NCBI RefSeq assembly: GCF_008329605.1
Contig: NZ_NPKO01000015.1
Location: forward strand, 1 to 64,000
Length of the DNA stretch: 64,000 nt
DNA from: Mycolicibacterium sp. P9-64
GTDB lineage: Bacteria > Actinomycetota > Actinomycetes > Mycobacteriales > Mycobacteriaceae
Direction of reading: 5' to 3'
The notes beneath the pieces were generated by a model that saw only the letters and a program-made list of their open reading frames with translations, did no database searches and was not told where the DNA came from. Position numbers and translations under genes: made by a program. Below, piece by piece: positions 7,944-16,501 of the stretch. Position 1 is the first letter of the stretch. Each line of letters opens with the position of its first letter.

Positions 7944-9514
7944 GAAGTACTACTTTCCGGACTCAGCGCGTTGGGCCGGATCCTGGGGTTGAGTGTGGTC
8001 GGAGACGCTGGGGCGGAAAGGCAACGAAGCTGCTCGAGGGCTCTGTCCACGCCGAGGCCGTAGTCGGCGTCGGCTAGTGCGCAGTGGGTGATGTGACGTT
8101 GTTGCACATCCCGCGACACCTCGAGCAGTGAGCGGGCCGTGTTCTCGAACAACGCCCGTCGCTGCCCCTCGTCCATGGACCGGAACAAAGCACCAGGCTG
8201 AGTGAAGTAGTCCTCGTCGTCGGCGCGGAAGTCGAACCGATCGGCCACTGAGCCGACTGCCTGGCCCGGGTCACGATAGGACGGCTGCTGCTGCCAGTGC
8301 CCGTGACTGTTGGGCTCATAGGCTGGCGTGCCGCCGTGGTTGCCGTCAACCCGCATGGCCCCGTCGCGGTGGAACGAGTTGACCGGGCACCGCGGCGAAT
8401 TGACCGGAATCTGGTGGTGATTGACCCCGAGTCGGTAGCGCTGCGCGTCGCCATAGGAGAACAGCCGACCCTGCAACATCTTGTCGGGGGAGAAGCCAAT
8501 CCCTGGAACGACGTTCGCCGGGTTGAATGCAGCCTGCTCGACGTGCGCGAAGTAGTTGGGGGGAACGCGGTTGAGCTCCCACTCGCCGACTTCGATCAGC
8601 GGATAGTCGGCCTTCGGCCAGACCTTGGTCAGATCGAACGGGTGGAACCTGTAAGTTGCGGCCTCGGCTTCTGGCATGACTTGTACGAACAGCTTCCACT
8701 TCGGGAAATCGCCACTTTCGATCGACTCGTACAGGTCGCGCTGATGACTCTCGCGGTCGCCGGCCACCACGGCCGCCGCTTCTGCGTCGGTGAGGTTCTC
8801 AATGCCTTGCTGGGTTCGGTGATGAAACTTCACCCAGAACCGTTCCCCATGCGCATTGATGAAACTGAACGTGTGGGAGCCGAAGCCGTGCATATGCCGG
8901 TACGACGCGGGGATGCCCCTGTCACTCATGACGATGGTGACCTGATGAAGCGCCTCCGGCAGGCCAGTCCAGAAATCCCAGTTGCTCTGCGCGCTGCGCA
9001 TATTGGTTCTCGGGTCACGCTTGACCGCATGGTTGAGATCGGGAAACTTCAGTGGGTCGCGGAAGAAGAACACCGGGGTGTTGTTGCCGACGAGGTCCCA
9101 GTTTCCTTCTTCGGTGTAGAACTTCACCGCGAAGCCTCGAATGTCGCGTTCGGCGTCAGCAGCGCCGCGCTCACCCGCCACGGTCGAAAAGCGGGCAAAC
9201 AGTTCGGTCTTCTTACCGATGTCGGAGAAGATCTTCGCCTTGGTGAACTGCGTGATGTCGTGGGTGACGGTAAACGTGCCATACGCCCCTGACCCCTTTG
9301 CGTGCATGCGCCGCTCGGGGATGACTTCGCGGTCGAAGTGTGCGAGCTTCTCGAGAAACCACACATCCTCGAGCAGCATCGGCCCGCGAACTCCGGCGGT
9401 TAGCACGTTTTGGTTATCCGGGACTGGTGCACCGGCAACTGTGGTGAGGGCGTCGGATGCCTCGTCGTTGGTTGTCGAGGTGGGAGTTGTCGGGAAGTCG
9501 TCAGTTGCGGCCAT
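7940..9514 (-). CDS. katA: Monofunctional heme catalase
   Basis: A 524-residue catalase that decomposes H2O2. The distal His is in RRMHAKGSGAYG, the distal Asn in the following FDLVGNNTPVFF-like block, and the proximal heme Tyr in RLFSYGDAQRYRLG. The family signature around NHHQIPVN is also intact. GTG (9517) and ATG (9514) are adjacent possible starts; I chose the ATG. It heads the katA-sufB-sufC-dxr unit with a four-base overlap into sufB. Most mycobacteria rely on KatG, so a clade-type KatA physically tied to Fe-S assembly genes is notable. No Fur- or OxyR-type box is obvious upstream. Confidence 0.95.
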   Translation of the reverse strand: MAATDDFPTTPTSTTNDEASDALTTVAGAPVPDNQNVLTAGVRGPMLLEDVWFLEKLAHFDREVIPERRMHAKGSGAYGTFTVTHDITQFTKAKIFSDIGKKTELFARFSTVAGERGAADAERDIRGFAVKFYTEEGNWDLVGNNTPVFFFRDPLKFPDLNHAVKRDPRTNMRSAQSNWDFWTGLPEALHQVTIVMSDRGIPASYRHMHGFGSHTFSFINAHGERFWVKFHHRTQQGIENLTDAEAAAVVAGDRESHQRDLYESIESGDFPKWKLFVQVMPEAEAATYRFHPFDLTKVWPKADYPLIEVGEWELNRVPPNYFAHVEQAAFNPANVVPGIGFSPDKMLQGRLFSYGDAQRYRLGVNHHQIPVNSPRCPVNSFHRDGAMRVDGNHGGTPAYEPNSHGHWQQQPSYRDPGQAVGSVADRFDFRADDEDYFTQPGALFRSMDEGQRRALFENTARSLLEVSRDVQQRHITHCALADADYGLGVDRALEQLRCLSAPASPTTLNPRIRPNALSPESSTS

Positions 9515-9818
9515 CACCCGAGCATGGGGGTCGCCAGTCGGAGTGGGTAGGGGGGTGGCACGTTCGCAAGAAGGGTTGGCTTGAAATCGACATCACTCGA
9601 AGTAATCATGAATTCGGGCCCGTCTGGCTGGGTCGCCCCCAGTGGTCGCGCGCAGGTGTCCGGAATGGTGATGATGCACACGATCGCGGAACTCGTTGGC
9701 ACGAAACCCATTGTGTTGGAGTATCTTCAGGTGCGGTGACAAATGAATGCCGACCCCACGGCCGCGTGGGGTTGGTATCCACAGGAGCCGGCATTCCGCC
9801 TGGTTTTACGCGATAGCG
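9515..9818. other. Intergenic region upstream of katA, no gene seen
   Basis: About 300 bases between katA and the lipase remnant hold no frame with a convincing start and no recognisable product. The katA operon promoter should be here on the minus strand. I could not pick out a clear -10/-35 pair or a known iron or peroxide operator. Confidence 0.5.
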
Positions 9819-10505
9819 TTAAGGCAGATCTTCCGGTGGGATCGCGTCACAGTTGGGTGTGGTGGGAACGCCGTTGAATCGGTCGGCGATCCATTACATG
9901 TTGCGTTCCCCGTCGACAAAATAGGGCAGCAGATGGTTGATGGACAGCTTGTTCAACAGGGGCGGTTGGTCGTTGGTCCAGAGCTGAACGTCGGAGCCGT
10001 GGCCGCACCAGTCCAAAGCCAGTTGTCGTGACAGCATCCAGGGCGCGAACGAGTCAAAGCGATTTGTCGAAATAAGAACTGGTGCTTTTGGTTTGAGTGT
10101 ACCCATCCTCTGTAGGTCCAGAATTCCCTTGACGGTTGAGAGACTGCAAGTTCGTGCACGTCGGCGTTGAAGTAGAGCTGCATGTGCCGGAATGCGAAGT
10201 CGGCTACCAATTGGACGGTGCAGATGTCTTCGGACCAGGTGAACAAGTGCATGCCACGATCGGTCAAGGTGGCGCTCAAAGGTCCTGCGGTCTCGGGATA
10301 GGCCGACGCGATGCCGTTTAGCAGCCAACGCAATGCGACTGCGAATAAGTTGCCGTCGATGAACGGGATCATCGGAGCCAGATCGGCAGGCGGCGCTCCG
10401 ACCAAGGACCCGACGACGTTCAACTCGGGGGCATAGGACGCGGCCAGTTCGGCTGCCGATCCCGAACCTTGTCCACCTGAGGACCAGTCGTTTGATCCTG
10501 CACCG
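9819..10505 (-). pseudogene. Secretory-lipase family (pfam LIP) remnant, frameshifted and with a nonsense codon
   Basis: Minus-strand pieces in two frames rebuild the C-terminal part of a mycobacterial secreted lipase. One frame (10505 to about 10140) gives GSAAELAASYAPELNVVGSL, GAPPADLAPMIPFIDGN and the following lipase sequence. The other frame (about 10130 to 9897) gives GTLKPKAPVLISTNRFDS, DVQLWTNDQPPLLNK and LPYFVDGERNM. A TAA at 9894-9896 then interrupts the expected WIADRFNGVPTTPNCD tail, which continues to 9819. The nucleophile motif, usually GYSQGG, reads DWSSGG, and the N-terminal third is missing. Gene is dead by at least three lesions. Confidence 0.85.
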
Positions 10506-10588
10506 ATGGAGCAGTGTCAGCGGGCCGGGCTCGCGCACAAACAACCAACAACACACACAAACGGCGGCGCAACGATTCGTCGCCCCCC

Positions 10589-10618
10589 TAGACAAGTGAC
10601 CCACGACACAGTTATCCT
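10589..10618 (+). promoter_or_regulatory. Probable promoter of the oxalate transporter unit
   Basis: A -35-like TAGACA (10589-10594) and -10-like TATCCT (10613-10618) are separated by 18 bases. The predicted start point falls in or next to the palindrome at 10623, which would let a repressor bound there block initiation. Confidence 0.45.
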
Positions 10619-10622
10619 CATC

Positions 10623-10635
10623 GCATACTGTATGC
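10623..10635. promoter_or_regulatory. Palindromic operator GCATACTGTATGC
   Basis: A perfect 13-bp palindrome (GCATAC-T-GTATGC) lies between the -10 element and the ribosome site (AGGAGG, 10640-10645) of the oxalate transporter. The same sequence occurs exactly at 25856-25868 and in near-identical form at 22819-22831 and 26078-26090. The size and sequence suit a GntR/FadR-type dimer, but the binding protein is not known. Confidence 0.75.
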
Positions 10636-10650
10636 AATTAGGAGGCGGTC

Positions 10651-11985
10651 ATGAGTCAGAGCGGCGCGGGAGTAGTCGAAGTCCGAGATCTGCATGGCCG
10701 CTCGTACCGGGTCGGTGAACGACCGCACGACATCATGGGCCACTCCAGGCGATGGATGCTCTGGCTGACCTGGGTCGCCATGGCAGGCATCGGCGTCCTT
10801 CAGTACGGCTACGGCGTCGCCGTCGCCGCGCTAGACACCGCCAACGCGTCGGGCGCGTTCTGGGTGCTCGCCCTCTGGGTGGTGTTCCAGGCGGGCGCGG
10901 CAGCCCCCACCGCCGCGTTGAGTCACCGCCTCGCCCTGTCTCCCCCACGTGCAGTTCTTCTGGGCGCCGCGCTGTGCGCCGCGGGCCCACTCACCCTCGC
11001 CTTCACCGACAGCCTCGTACTTGCGATCCTCGGCTACTCCGTGCTGTCCGGCACCGGCGCCGGAATCGTCTACGCCACATGCGCATCCACGATCGCGAAG
11101 TGGTACCCCGAGCAGCGTGGCATCCGGGTCGGCTTCGTCACGGGAGCGTTCGGCTTCGGCGCCGTCCCGTTCATCGCGCTGTTCGCCGCCTTCCTCACGC
11201 CGTCCAACCGTGCGGAGGTATTCGCGGGGGTCGGGGTGTGCATCCTGCTCGTCGTCGGCGCGTGCGGCGCTCTCCTGCGGGACCCCCCGTCGGGGTGGTG
11301 GCCGCAAGACATCGACCCCAAGGTGTGGGCCGTCGACAAGCGGGTGAACCGCAGCCTGGCCCACAACGTCCGGGCCGTACGGCAATTCCCTCCCGGTGAG
11401 GCCGTCCGGACACCGGCGTTCCTGGTGATGTACCTGATCCTGGTCATCGCTGCGGCAGCGTCACTGCTGGCCGTCGCCTTCGTTCCGATCGTCGCCGTCC
11501 ACCAAGGGTTTTCGCTTGGCATCGGCGCACTGGCGGTCGGGCTGCTCGCCGTCGTCAACGGCGCGGGCCGCAGCGTCGCGGGCAGGCTCTCCGATCGGTT
11601 CGGCCGACGCAAGATGCTGAGTGCGGCGCTGCTCATCGAGGGCTGCGCCCAGTTGGGGCTCGTTTACTCCGTCTCCATCGGCCAGGCCTGGGCGTTCGTC
11701 GTCTTCGCCGCGCTGAGCGGGATGGCAGGCGGCGCCTTCTACCCGCTGTTCGCAAGCCTCGTCGCCGACTACTTCGGCGAACCCAACGCCGTGCGCAACT
11801 TCGGAGTCGTCTACAGCGCCAAGCTGTTCGGCGGACTCATCGGAGTCGGGCTGCCAGCCCTGCTGGTGTCGTCGCACGGCCTGTTGACCGCATTCGTCGT
11901 CGCCGGCCTGCTCAGCCTGCTCGCCGCCGTCATGACACGACTCATCCACCGCCCCGGGCTCCCAAAGGTGTGCTTGCCCCGGTGA
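10651..11985 (+). CDS. MFS transporter of the oxalate:formate antiporter family
   Basis: A 444-residue inner-membrane carrier with about twelve hydrophobic segments. Residues 30-60 open with RWMLWLTWVAMAGIGVLQYGYG, and GTGAGIVYATCASTIAKWYPEQRGIRVG and the RLSDRFGRRKM loop are typical of the OFA subfamily that exchanges oxalate for formate. It is preceded by AGGAGG and the palindromic operator. Lying at the head of an island with Frc, Oxc and two formate dehydrogenases, it most likely imports oxalate, perhaps in exchange for formate. A different carboxylate cannot be excluded from sequence alone. Confidence 0.88.
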   Translation: MSQSGAGVVEVRDLHGRSYRVGERPHDIMGHSRRWMLWLTWVAMAGIGVLQYGYGVAVAALDTANASGAFWVLALWVVFQAGAAAPTAALSHRLALSPPRAVLLGAALCAAGPLTLAFTDSLVLAILGYSVLSGTGAGIVYATCASTIAKWYPEQRGIRVGFVTGAFGFGAVPFIALFAAFLTPSNRAEVFAGVGVCILLVVGACGALLRDPPSGWWPQDIDPKVWAVDKRVNRSLAHNVRAVRQFPPGEAVRTPAFLVMYLILVIAAAASLLAVAFVPIVAVHQGFSLGIGALAVGLLAVVNGAGRSVAGRLSDRFGRRKMLSAALLIEGCAQLGLVYSVSIGQAWAFVVFAALSGMAGGAFYPLFASLVADYFGEPNAVRNFGVVYSAKLFGGLIGVGLPALLVSSHGLLTAFVVAGLLSLLAAVMTRLIHRPGLPKVCLPR

Positions 11986-12014
11986 CCGAACACCCAACAC
12001 CCAAGGAGATTTCG

Positions 12015-12317
12015 ATGCCCAAGTCGAACGAACTCGCCGAACTTCACCACCTGATCGGGCAACTGACGCGTTGCGTGACATCGCTTCAGGCCACCTACGG
12101 CAATGCCCCCGCCATGCGTCGTGTCATCAACGACGCCGAACGAATCCTCAACGGCATCGACCGTCTCGACATCGACGTTGAAGAACTGGAAGTGGCTTGT
12201 GGGCTCGCCCTGGCCAAGCGGCACGGCCCGATGATCCAGATCCCGGACACCGACTACGACCACGGCTTCTGGAGCGACGTCGACCACGAGGGCGTCGGCG
12301 GTCGGTGCGCCAGCTGA
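12015..12317 (+). CDS. Small hypothetical protein co-transcribed with the oxalate transporter
   Basis: A 100-residue soluble protein with no motif I recognise. It starts at ATG 12015 with a strong AAGGAGA ribosome site, 29 bases after the transporter stop, so the two are surely one transcript. Residues 5-60 look helical (ELAELHHLIGQLTRCVTSLQ and RRVINDAERILNGIDRLDID) and are followed by an acidic, His/Asp-rich tail (IQIPDTDYDHGFWSDVDHE) that could bind metal. There is no signal peptide or membrane segment. A regulatory or accessory role for oxalate uptake is a guess from context. Confidence 0.75.
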   Translation: MPKSNELAELHHLIGQLTRCVTSLQATYGNAPAMRRVINDAERILNGIDRLDIDVEELEVACGLALAKRHGPMIQIPDTDYDHGFWSDVDHEGVGGRCAS

Positions 12318-12324
12318 CCGACGT

Positions 12325-12746
<422 letters not shown>

Positions 12747-12749
12747 GAC

Positions 12750-13148
12750 TCAGCGATCCTTCGGCGTCGCGACATTCCGTTTGATCACCGACAACGGGGC
12801 ACCCCCGACGGTGGCCACGAAGTAGGAGTTCGTCCACAACAACGGCAACTTGGACTTCAACCACGGGAACTCCTCCCGCAGCACCCTCGACGAACGGCCC
12901 TTGATGGCCTTCACCAGCTCGTGCACACCGAACTGCGGATCCACCTCCACCAACAGGTGCACGTGATCAGCCATAGTCTCCATCTCGACCAACCACGCCC
13001 CCATCTCAGCGACCACCTCGGCGATGATCTCCTTGAGCCGGACTTCTATCGGCCCGCCAATCACCTTGCGTCGACACTTTGGAAACCACACCACGGAATG
13101 CCCGCATCGGAACGCGACATTCGCATTCGGCCGCAACGTAACACCCAT
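12750..13148 (-). CDS. tnpA: IS200-type Y1 transposase TnpA
   Basis: A 132-residue single-strand transposase. The HUH metal site is ADHVHLLVEV (about residues 60-69) and the catalytic Tyr is in TNSYFVATVGGAPLS near residue 110. The N-terminal RPNANVAFRCGHSVVWFPKCRR also fits the family. I start it at ATG 13148 to match usual TnpA length, although the frame is open 17 codons further. The late KRNVATPKDR replaces the usual KxYVxxQ ending. The core is intact, so it may still be catalytic. Confidence 0.85.
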   Translation of the reverse strand: MGVTLRPNANVAFRCGHSVVWFPKCRRKVIGGPIEVRLKEIIAEVVAEMGAWLVEMETMADHVHLLVEVDPQFGVHELVKAIKGRSSRVLREEFPWLKSKLPLLWTNSYFVATVGGAPLSVIKRNVATPKDR

Positions 13149-13200
13149 GACCGACAACAGCAGACTGGCCGCAGCCGATCTAGCGATGACACACGACAAC

Positions 13201-13215
13201 GCGGGCAGTGCCCGC
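13201..13215. repeat. Perfect hairpin GCGGGC-AGT-GCCCGC near the IS end
   Basis: A six-base-pair stem with a three-base loop lies 53 bases upstream of the tnpA start. IS200/IS605 TnpA recognises subterminal hairpins, so this may be the left-end recognition structure. Position supports this, sequence alone does not prove it. Confidence 0.45.
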
Positions 13216-13269
13216 CACCACTACGAACTCGACACGCTCCCCAGAGTTGAAAACCCGAGGTTCGTCGCA

Positions 13270-13445
13270 CTACCCAACATTCCGATCGATGGGCATCAAC
13301 ACGCAGGCGACGACGACCAGCATCGCCCAGTCCAAATCGGGTAGCAACCACACCCACAGCAACACCGCGAGGATCACTTCGGCAACGCGCTCGGCGCCAT
13401 GCCCATCCAGCACACCGGCGGCAGTGGTCCCCAATCCGGGCCTAT
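13270..13445 (-). pseudogene. CPA1-type antiporter, internal/N-terminal fragment
   Basis: The minus strand encodes GLGTTAAGVLDGHGAERVAE followed by VILAVLLWVWLLPDLDWAML and VVVACVLMPID, which is the helix 1-3 region of CPA1 antiporters. It stops at 13270 soon after the presumed insertion point and lacks a proper start. With 12325-12659 it marks an antiporter gene broken by the IS200-like element. Confidence 0.65.
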
Positions 13446-13464
13446 GGGGCCACCAGGCAACGGA

Positions 13465-13677
13465 TTACGGCAGCAGCGCGGCCGCAGCCACCGCTACGGG
13501 GTTCAGACCCTCCGCCTTGACCGCGACGAGTTCGGCCAACCGGTGCTTCATCCGCGGATCCCAGAACTTGTTGACGTGATCGGCAACCGCCGCAGGCACC
13601 TTCTCCGCAGGGAGATAGCCCAGGTTGACGACGATGTCGTTGACCATCCTCACCTCGGCAGGTTCGTTGTGCGACAC
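13465..13677 (-). CDS. fdsD: NAD-dependent formate dehydrogenase delta subunit
   Basis: A 70-residue protein of the FdsD family, with the conserved blocks EVRMVNDIVVNLGYLPAE and VADHVNKFWDPRMKHRLAEL. FdsD accompanies the Mo-containing NAD-linked formate dehydrogenase and is needed for mature enzyme in relatives, though its exact job is unclear. I favour the GTG at 13677, one base after the fdsA stop, giving the normal family length; an ATG at 13707 would overlap fdsA. It is last in the fdsG-fdsB-fdsA-fdsD operon. Confidence 0.85.
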   Translation of the reverse strand: MSHNEPAEVRMVNDIVVNLGYLPAEKVPAAVADHVNKFWDPRMKHRLAELVAVKAEGLNPVAVAAAALLP

Positions 13678-13678
13678 G

Positions 13679-16501
13679 TCAATCCACCAATCCCCACGCC
13701 AGCGCACGGTCTGCCTCGGAGTCTCCCTGCAGCACGGCCGTGCTGTGCGTGAGGGCGACCTGGACGGCCGTCACCTTGTACTCGGGGCAGTTGGTCGCCC
13801 AGTCGGAGTTCTCGGTGGTGAGCACGTTGGTCCCCGAGATCGGGTGATGGAACGTGGTGTACACCACGCCGGTCGGCATCCGTTCGGAGATCTGCGCGTG
13901 CAGCGTCGTCTCACCGACCCGGCTGGCCAACGTGACCTCGTCACCGTCGGTGATGCCCCGCACTTCCGCGTCGTGCGGATGGATCTCCAGCAGGTCCTCG
14001 GCGTGCCAGGCGACGTTGGCCGTGCGGCGGGTCTGGGCTCCCACGTTGTACTGGCTCAAGATTCGGCCCGTGGTGAGGATCAATGGGTAGCGCCGGTTGC
14101 TGCGTTCCTCGGTCGGCACGAAGATCGTCGGGACGAACCTGCCCTTGCCCCTCGTGAACGTCTCGGTGTGCATGATCGGGGTGCCCTCCGGCGATTCCGC
14201 GTTGCACGGCCACTGAATGCTGCCCACTTCGTCCAGCTTCTTGAACGACACGCCGGTGAACGTCGGTGTCAGGGCAGCGATCTCGTCCATGATCTGGCTC
14301 GGGTGGTCGTAAGCCATCGGATAGCCCATCGCCGTGGAGATCTGGCAGATGATCTCCCACTCGTGCATCGCGCTCTTGGGCTTCATCACCGCACGCACCC
14401 GGTTGATCCGGCGTTCGGCGTTGGTGAACGTACCGTCCTTCTCCAGGAACGACGCCCCAGGCAGGAACACGTGCGCGAACTTCGAGGTCTCGTTGAGGAA
14501 CAAATCCTGGACCACGACCAGCTCCATCGAGCCCAGCGCGGCCGAGACGTGGTGGAAGTTCGGGTCGGACTGCGCGATGTCCTCACCGTGCACGAACAAC
14601 CCCCGGAACGAGCCCTCGATGGCGGCGTCGAACATGTTCGGGATCCGCAACCCGGGTTCGGACAACAACGTTGTGCCCCAGAGATCTTGGAAGGTCTGGC
14701 GCACTGCGTCGTCCGACACGTGCCGGTACCCGGGCAGCTCGTGCGGGAAGGATCCCATGTCGCAGGAGCCCTGCACGTTGTTCTGGCCGCGCAGTGGGTT
14801 CACCCCGACACCTTCGTGGCCGATGTTTCCGCATGCCATCGCGAGGTTGGCCATGCCCATGACCATCGTCGAGCCCTGGCTGTGTTCGGTGACGCCGAGG
14901 CCGTAGTAGATGGCTCCATTGCCTCCGCCGGCGTACAGCCGGGCGGCGGAACGCACTTCATCGGCGGGCACGCCGGTGATCGACTCGACGGCCTCCGGGC
15001 TGTTCTCCGGGCGGGAGATGAACTCGGCCCACTCCTCGAATCCCTCGCATCGCTCGGCCACGAACGCCTTGTCGACGAGGCCTTCGGTTACCACCACGTA
15101 CGCCATCGCATTGACGATCGCCACGTTCGTTCCCGGCTTGAGCTGCAGATGGTGATCGGCCTGGATGTGAGGTGAGCGCACCAGGTCGATGCGGCGGGGG
15201 TCGGCCACGATGAGCCTGGCACCCTCACGCAGCCGTTGCTTCATCCTGGACGCGAAGACGGGATGGCCGTCTGTCGGATTCGCGCCGATCACCATGATGA
15301 CGTCGGCCTGGGCGACGGAACGGAAGTCCTGCGTGCCCGCCGATTCGCCGAAGGTCTGCTTGAGCCCATAACCCGTCGGCGAATGGCACACTCGCGCACA
15401 GGTGTCGACGTTGTTGTTGCCGAACGCGGCACGCACCATCTTCTGGACGACGTAGACCTCTTCGTTCGTGCACCGTGACGACGTGATCGCGCCGATCGCT
15501 CCCGTGCCGTACTGCGCCTTGATGTCCAGCATCTTCCTGGCGACGGTGCCGATGGCCTCGTCCCATTCGACTTCGCGCCACGGGTCGGTGATCTTGTCGC
15601 GCACCATCGGGCGCAGCATCCGATCCGGATGGGTGGCATACCCAAAGGCGAAGCGTCCCTTGACACAGGAGTGGCCCTCGTTGGCGCCGCCGTCCTTGAG
15701 GGGCACCATGCGGACCACTTCGTCGCCTCGCGTCTCGGCCTTGAACGAGCAGCCGACGCCGCAGTACGCGCACGTGGTGATCACCGACCGCGTCGGCACC
15801 CCCAGCTCGACGACGGAACGCTCCTGCAGCGTCGACGTCGGGCACGCCTGGACGCACGCGCCACACGACACGCACTCCGAGTCCAAGAACGACTCACCAG
15901 CGCCCGGCGACACCTTCGACGCGAAGCCCCTGCCTTCGATCGTGAGGGCGAACGTGCCCTGAATCTCCCCGCAGGCCCGCACGCAGCGCGAGCACGCGAT
16001 GCACTTGGACGGATCGAAGTCGAAGTACGGATTGCTGAGATCCTTGACCGCGTCCAGGTGGTTGGCGCCCTCGTAGCCGTACCTCACCTGACGCAGCCCG
16101 ACGACGCCCGCCATGTCCTGCAGTTCGCAGTCGCCGTTCGCCGGGCAGGTGAGGCAGTCCAGCGGATGGTCGGAGATGTAGAGCTCCATCACGCTCTCGC
16201 GGAGCTTGGCGACCTTCGGCGTCTGGGTCCGCACGACCATGCCGTCGGCGACCGGGGTCGTGCAGGACGCCGGAGTGCCTCGGCGCCCGTCGATCTCCAC
16301 CAGACAGAGCCGGCAGGAACCGAACGCGTCGAGGGAATCGGTGGCGCACAGCTTGGGGATGTCGACGCCGGCAAGCGCGGCCGCCCGCATCACCGACGTG
16401 CCGTCGGGAACGGAGATCGGCAGCCCGTCCACCTCCACCGAAACCGTCGCCGGCCCGCTCTTGGCCGGGGTGCCGTAGTCGGGTTCCTTGAGCAAGCTCA
16501 T
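13679..16501 (-). CDS. fdsA: NAD-dependent formate dehydrogenase alpha subunit (Mo-bis-MGD)
   Basis: A 940-residue catalytic subunit oxidising formate to CO2. Residues 20-100 are a 2Fe-2S domain (FGSCRLCLVEIDG), then a Cys/His-type cluster site (DCLTCPANGDCELQ), two 4Fe-4S sites (CIACSRCVRACGE and CVSCGACVQACP), and the FdhF-type domain opening with CAYCGVGCSFK. The Mo-ligating Cys is in DTCARVCHSPTGYGLKQTF; a Cys rather than Sec is used. The ATG overlaps fdsB by four bases. Electrons pass to FdsB and NAD. Mo cofactor chaperones (FdsC/FdhD) are not in the window. Confidence 0.96.
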   Translation of the reverse strand: MSLLKEPDYGTPAKSGPATVSVEVDGLPISVPDGTSVMRAAALAGVDIPKLCATDSLDAFGSCRLCLVEIDGRRGTPASCTTPVADGMVVRTQTPKVAKLRESVMELYISDHPLDCLTCPANGDCELQDMAGVVGLRQVRYGYEGANHLDAVKDLSNPYFDFDPSKCIACSRCVRACGEIQGTFALTIEGRGFASKVSPGAGESFLDSECVSCGACVQACPTSTLQERSVVELGVPTRSVITTCAYCGVGCSFKAETRGDEVVRMVPLKDGGANEGHSCVKGRFAFGYATHPDRMLRPMVRDKITDPWREVEWDEAIGTVARKMLDIKAQYGTGAIGAITSSRCTNEEVYVVQKMVRAAFGNNNVDTCARVCHSPTGYGLKQTFGESAGTQDFRSVAQADVIMVIGANPTDGHPVFASRMKQRLREGARLIVADPRRIDLVRSPHIQADHHLQLKPGTNVAIVNAMAYVVVTEGLVDKAFVAERCEGFEEWAEFISRPENSPEAVESITGVPADEVRSAARLYAGGGNGAIYYGLGVTEHSQGSTMVMGMANLAMACGNIGHEGVGVNPLRGQNNVQGSCDMGSFPHELPGYRHVSDDAVRQTFQDLWGTTLLSEPGLRIPNMFDAAIEGSFRGLFVHGEDIAQSDPNFHHVSAALGSMELVVVQDLFLNETSKFAHVFLPGASFLEKDGTFTNAERRINRVRAVMKPKSAMHEWEIICQISTAMGYPMAYDHPSQIMDEIAALTPTFTGVSFKKLDEVGSIQWPCNAESPEGTPIMHTETFTRGKGRFVPTIFVPTEERSNRRYPLILTTGRILSQYNVGAQTRRTANVAWHAEDLLEIHPHDAEVRGITDGDEVTLASRVGETTLHAQISERMPTGVVYTTFHHPISGTNVLTTENSDWATNCPEYKVTAVQVALTHSTAVLQGDSEADRALAWGLVD

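Noticed and set aside
8297..9292. 331-codon plus-strand frame opposite katA
   Set aside because: Antisense to a clear catalase; composition is that of a codon-position shadow.
13625..15175. 516-codon plus-strand frame opposite fdsA
   Set aside because: It is the His/Arg/Gly-rich reverse-complement shadow of a well-conserved gene and has no start signal.
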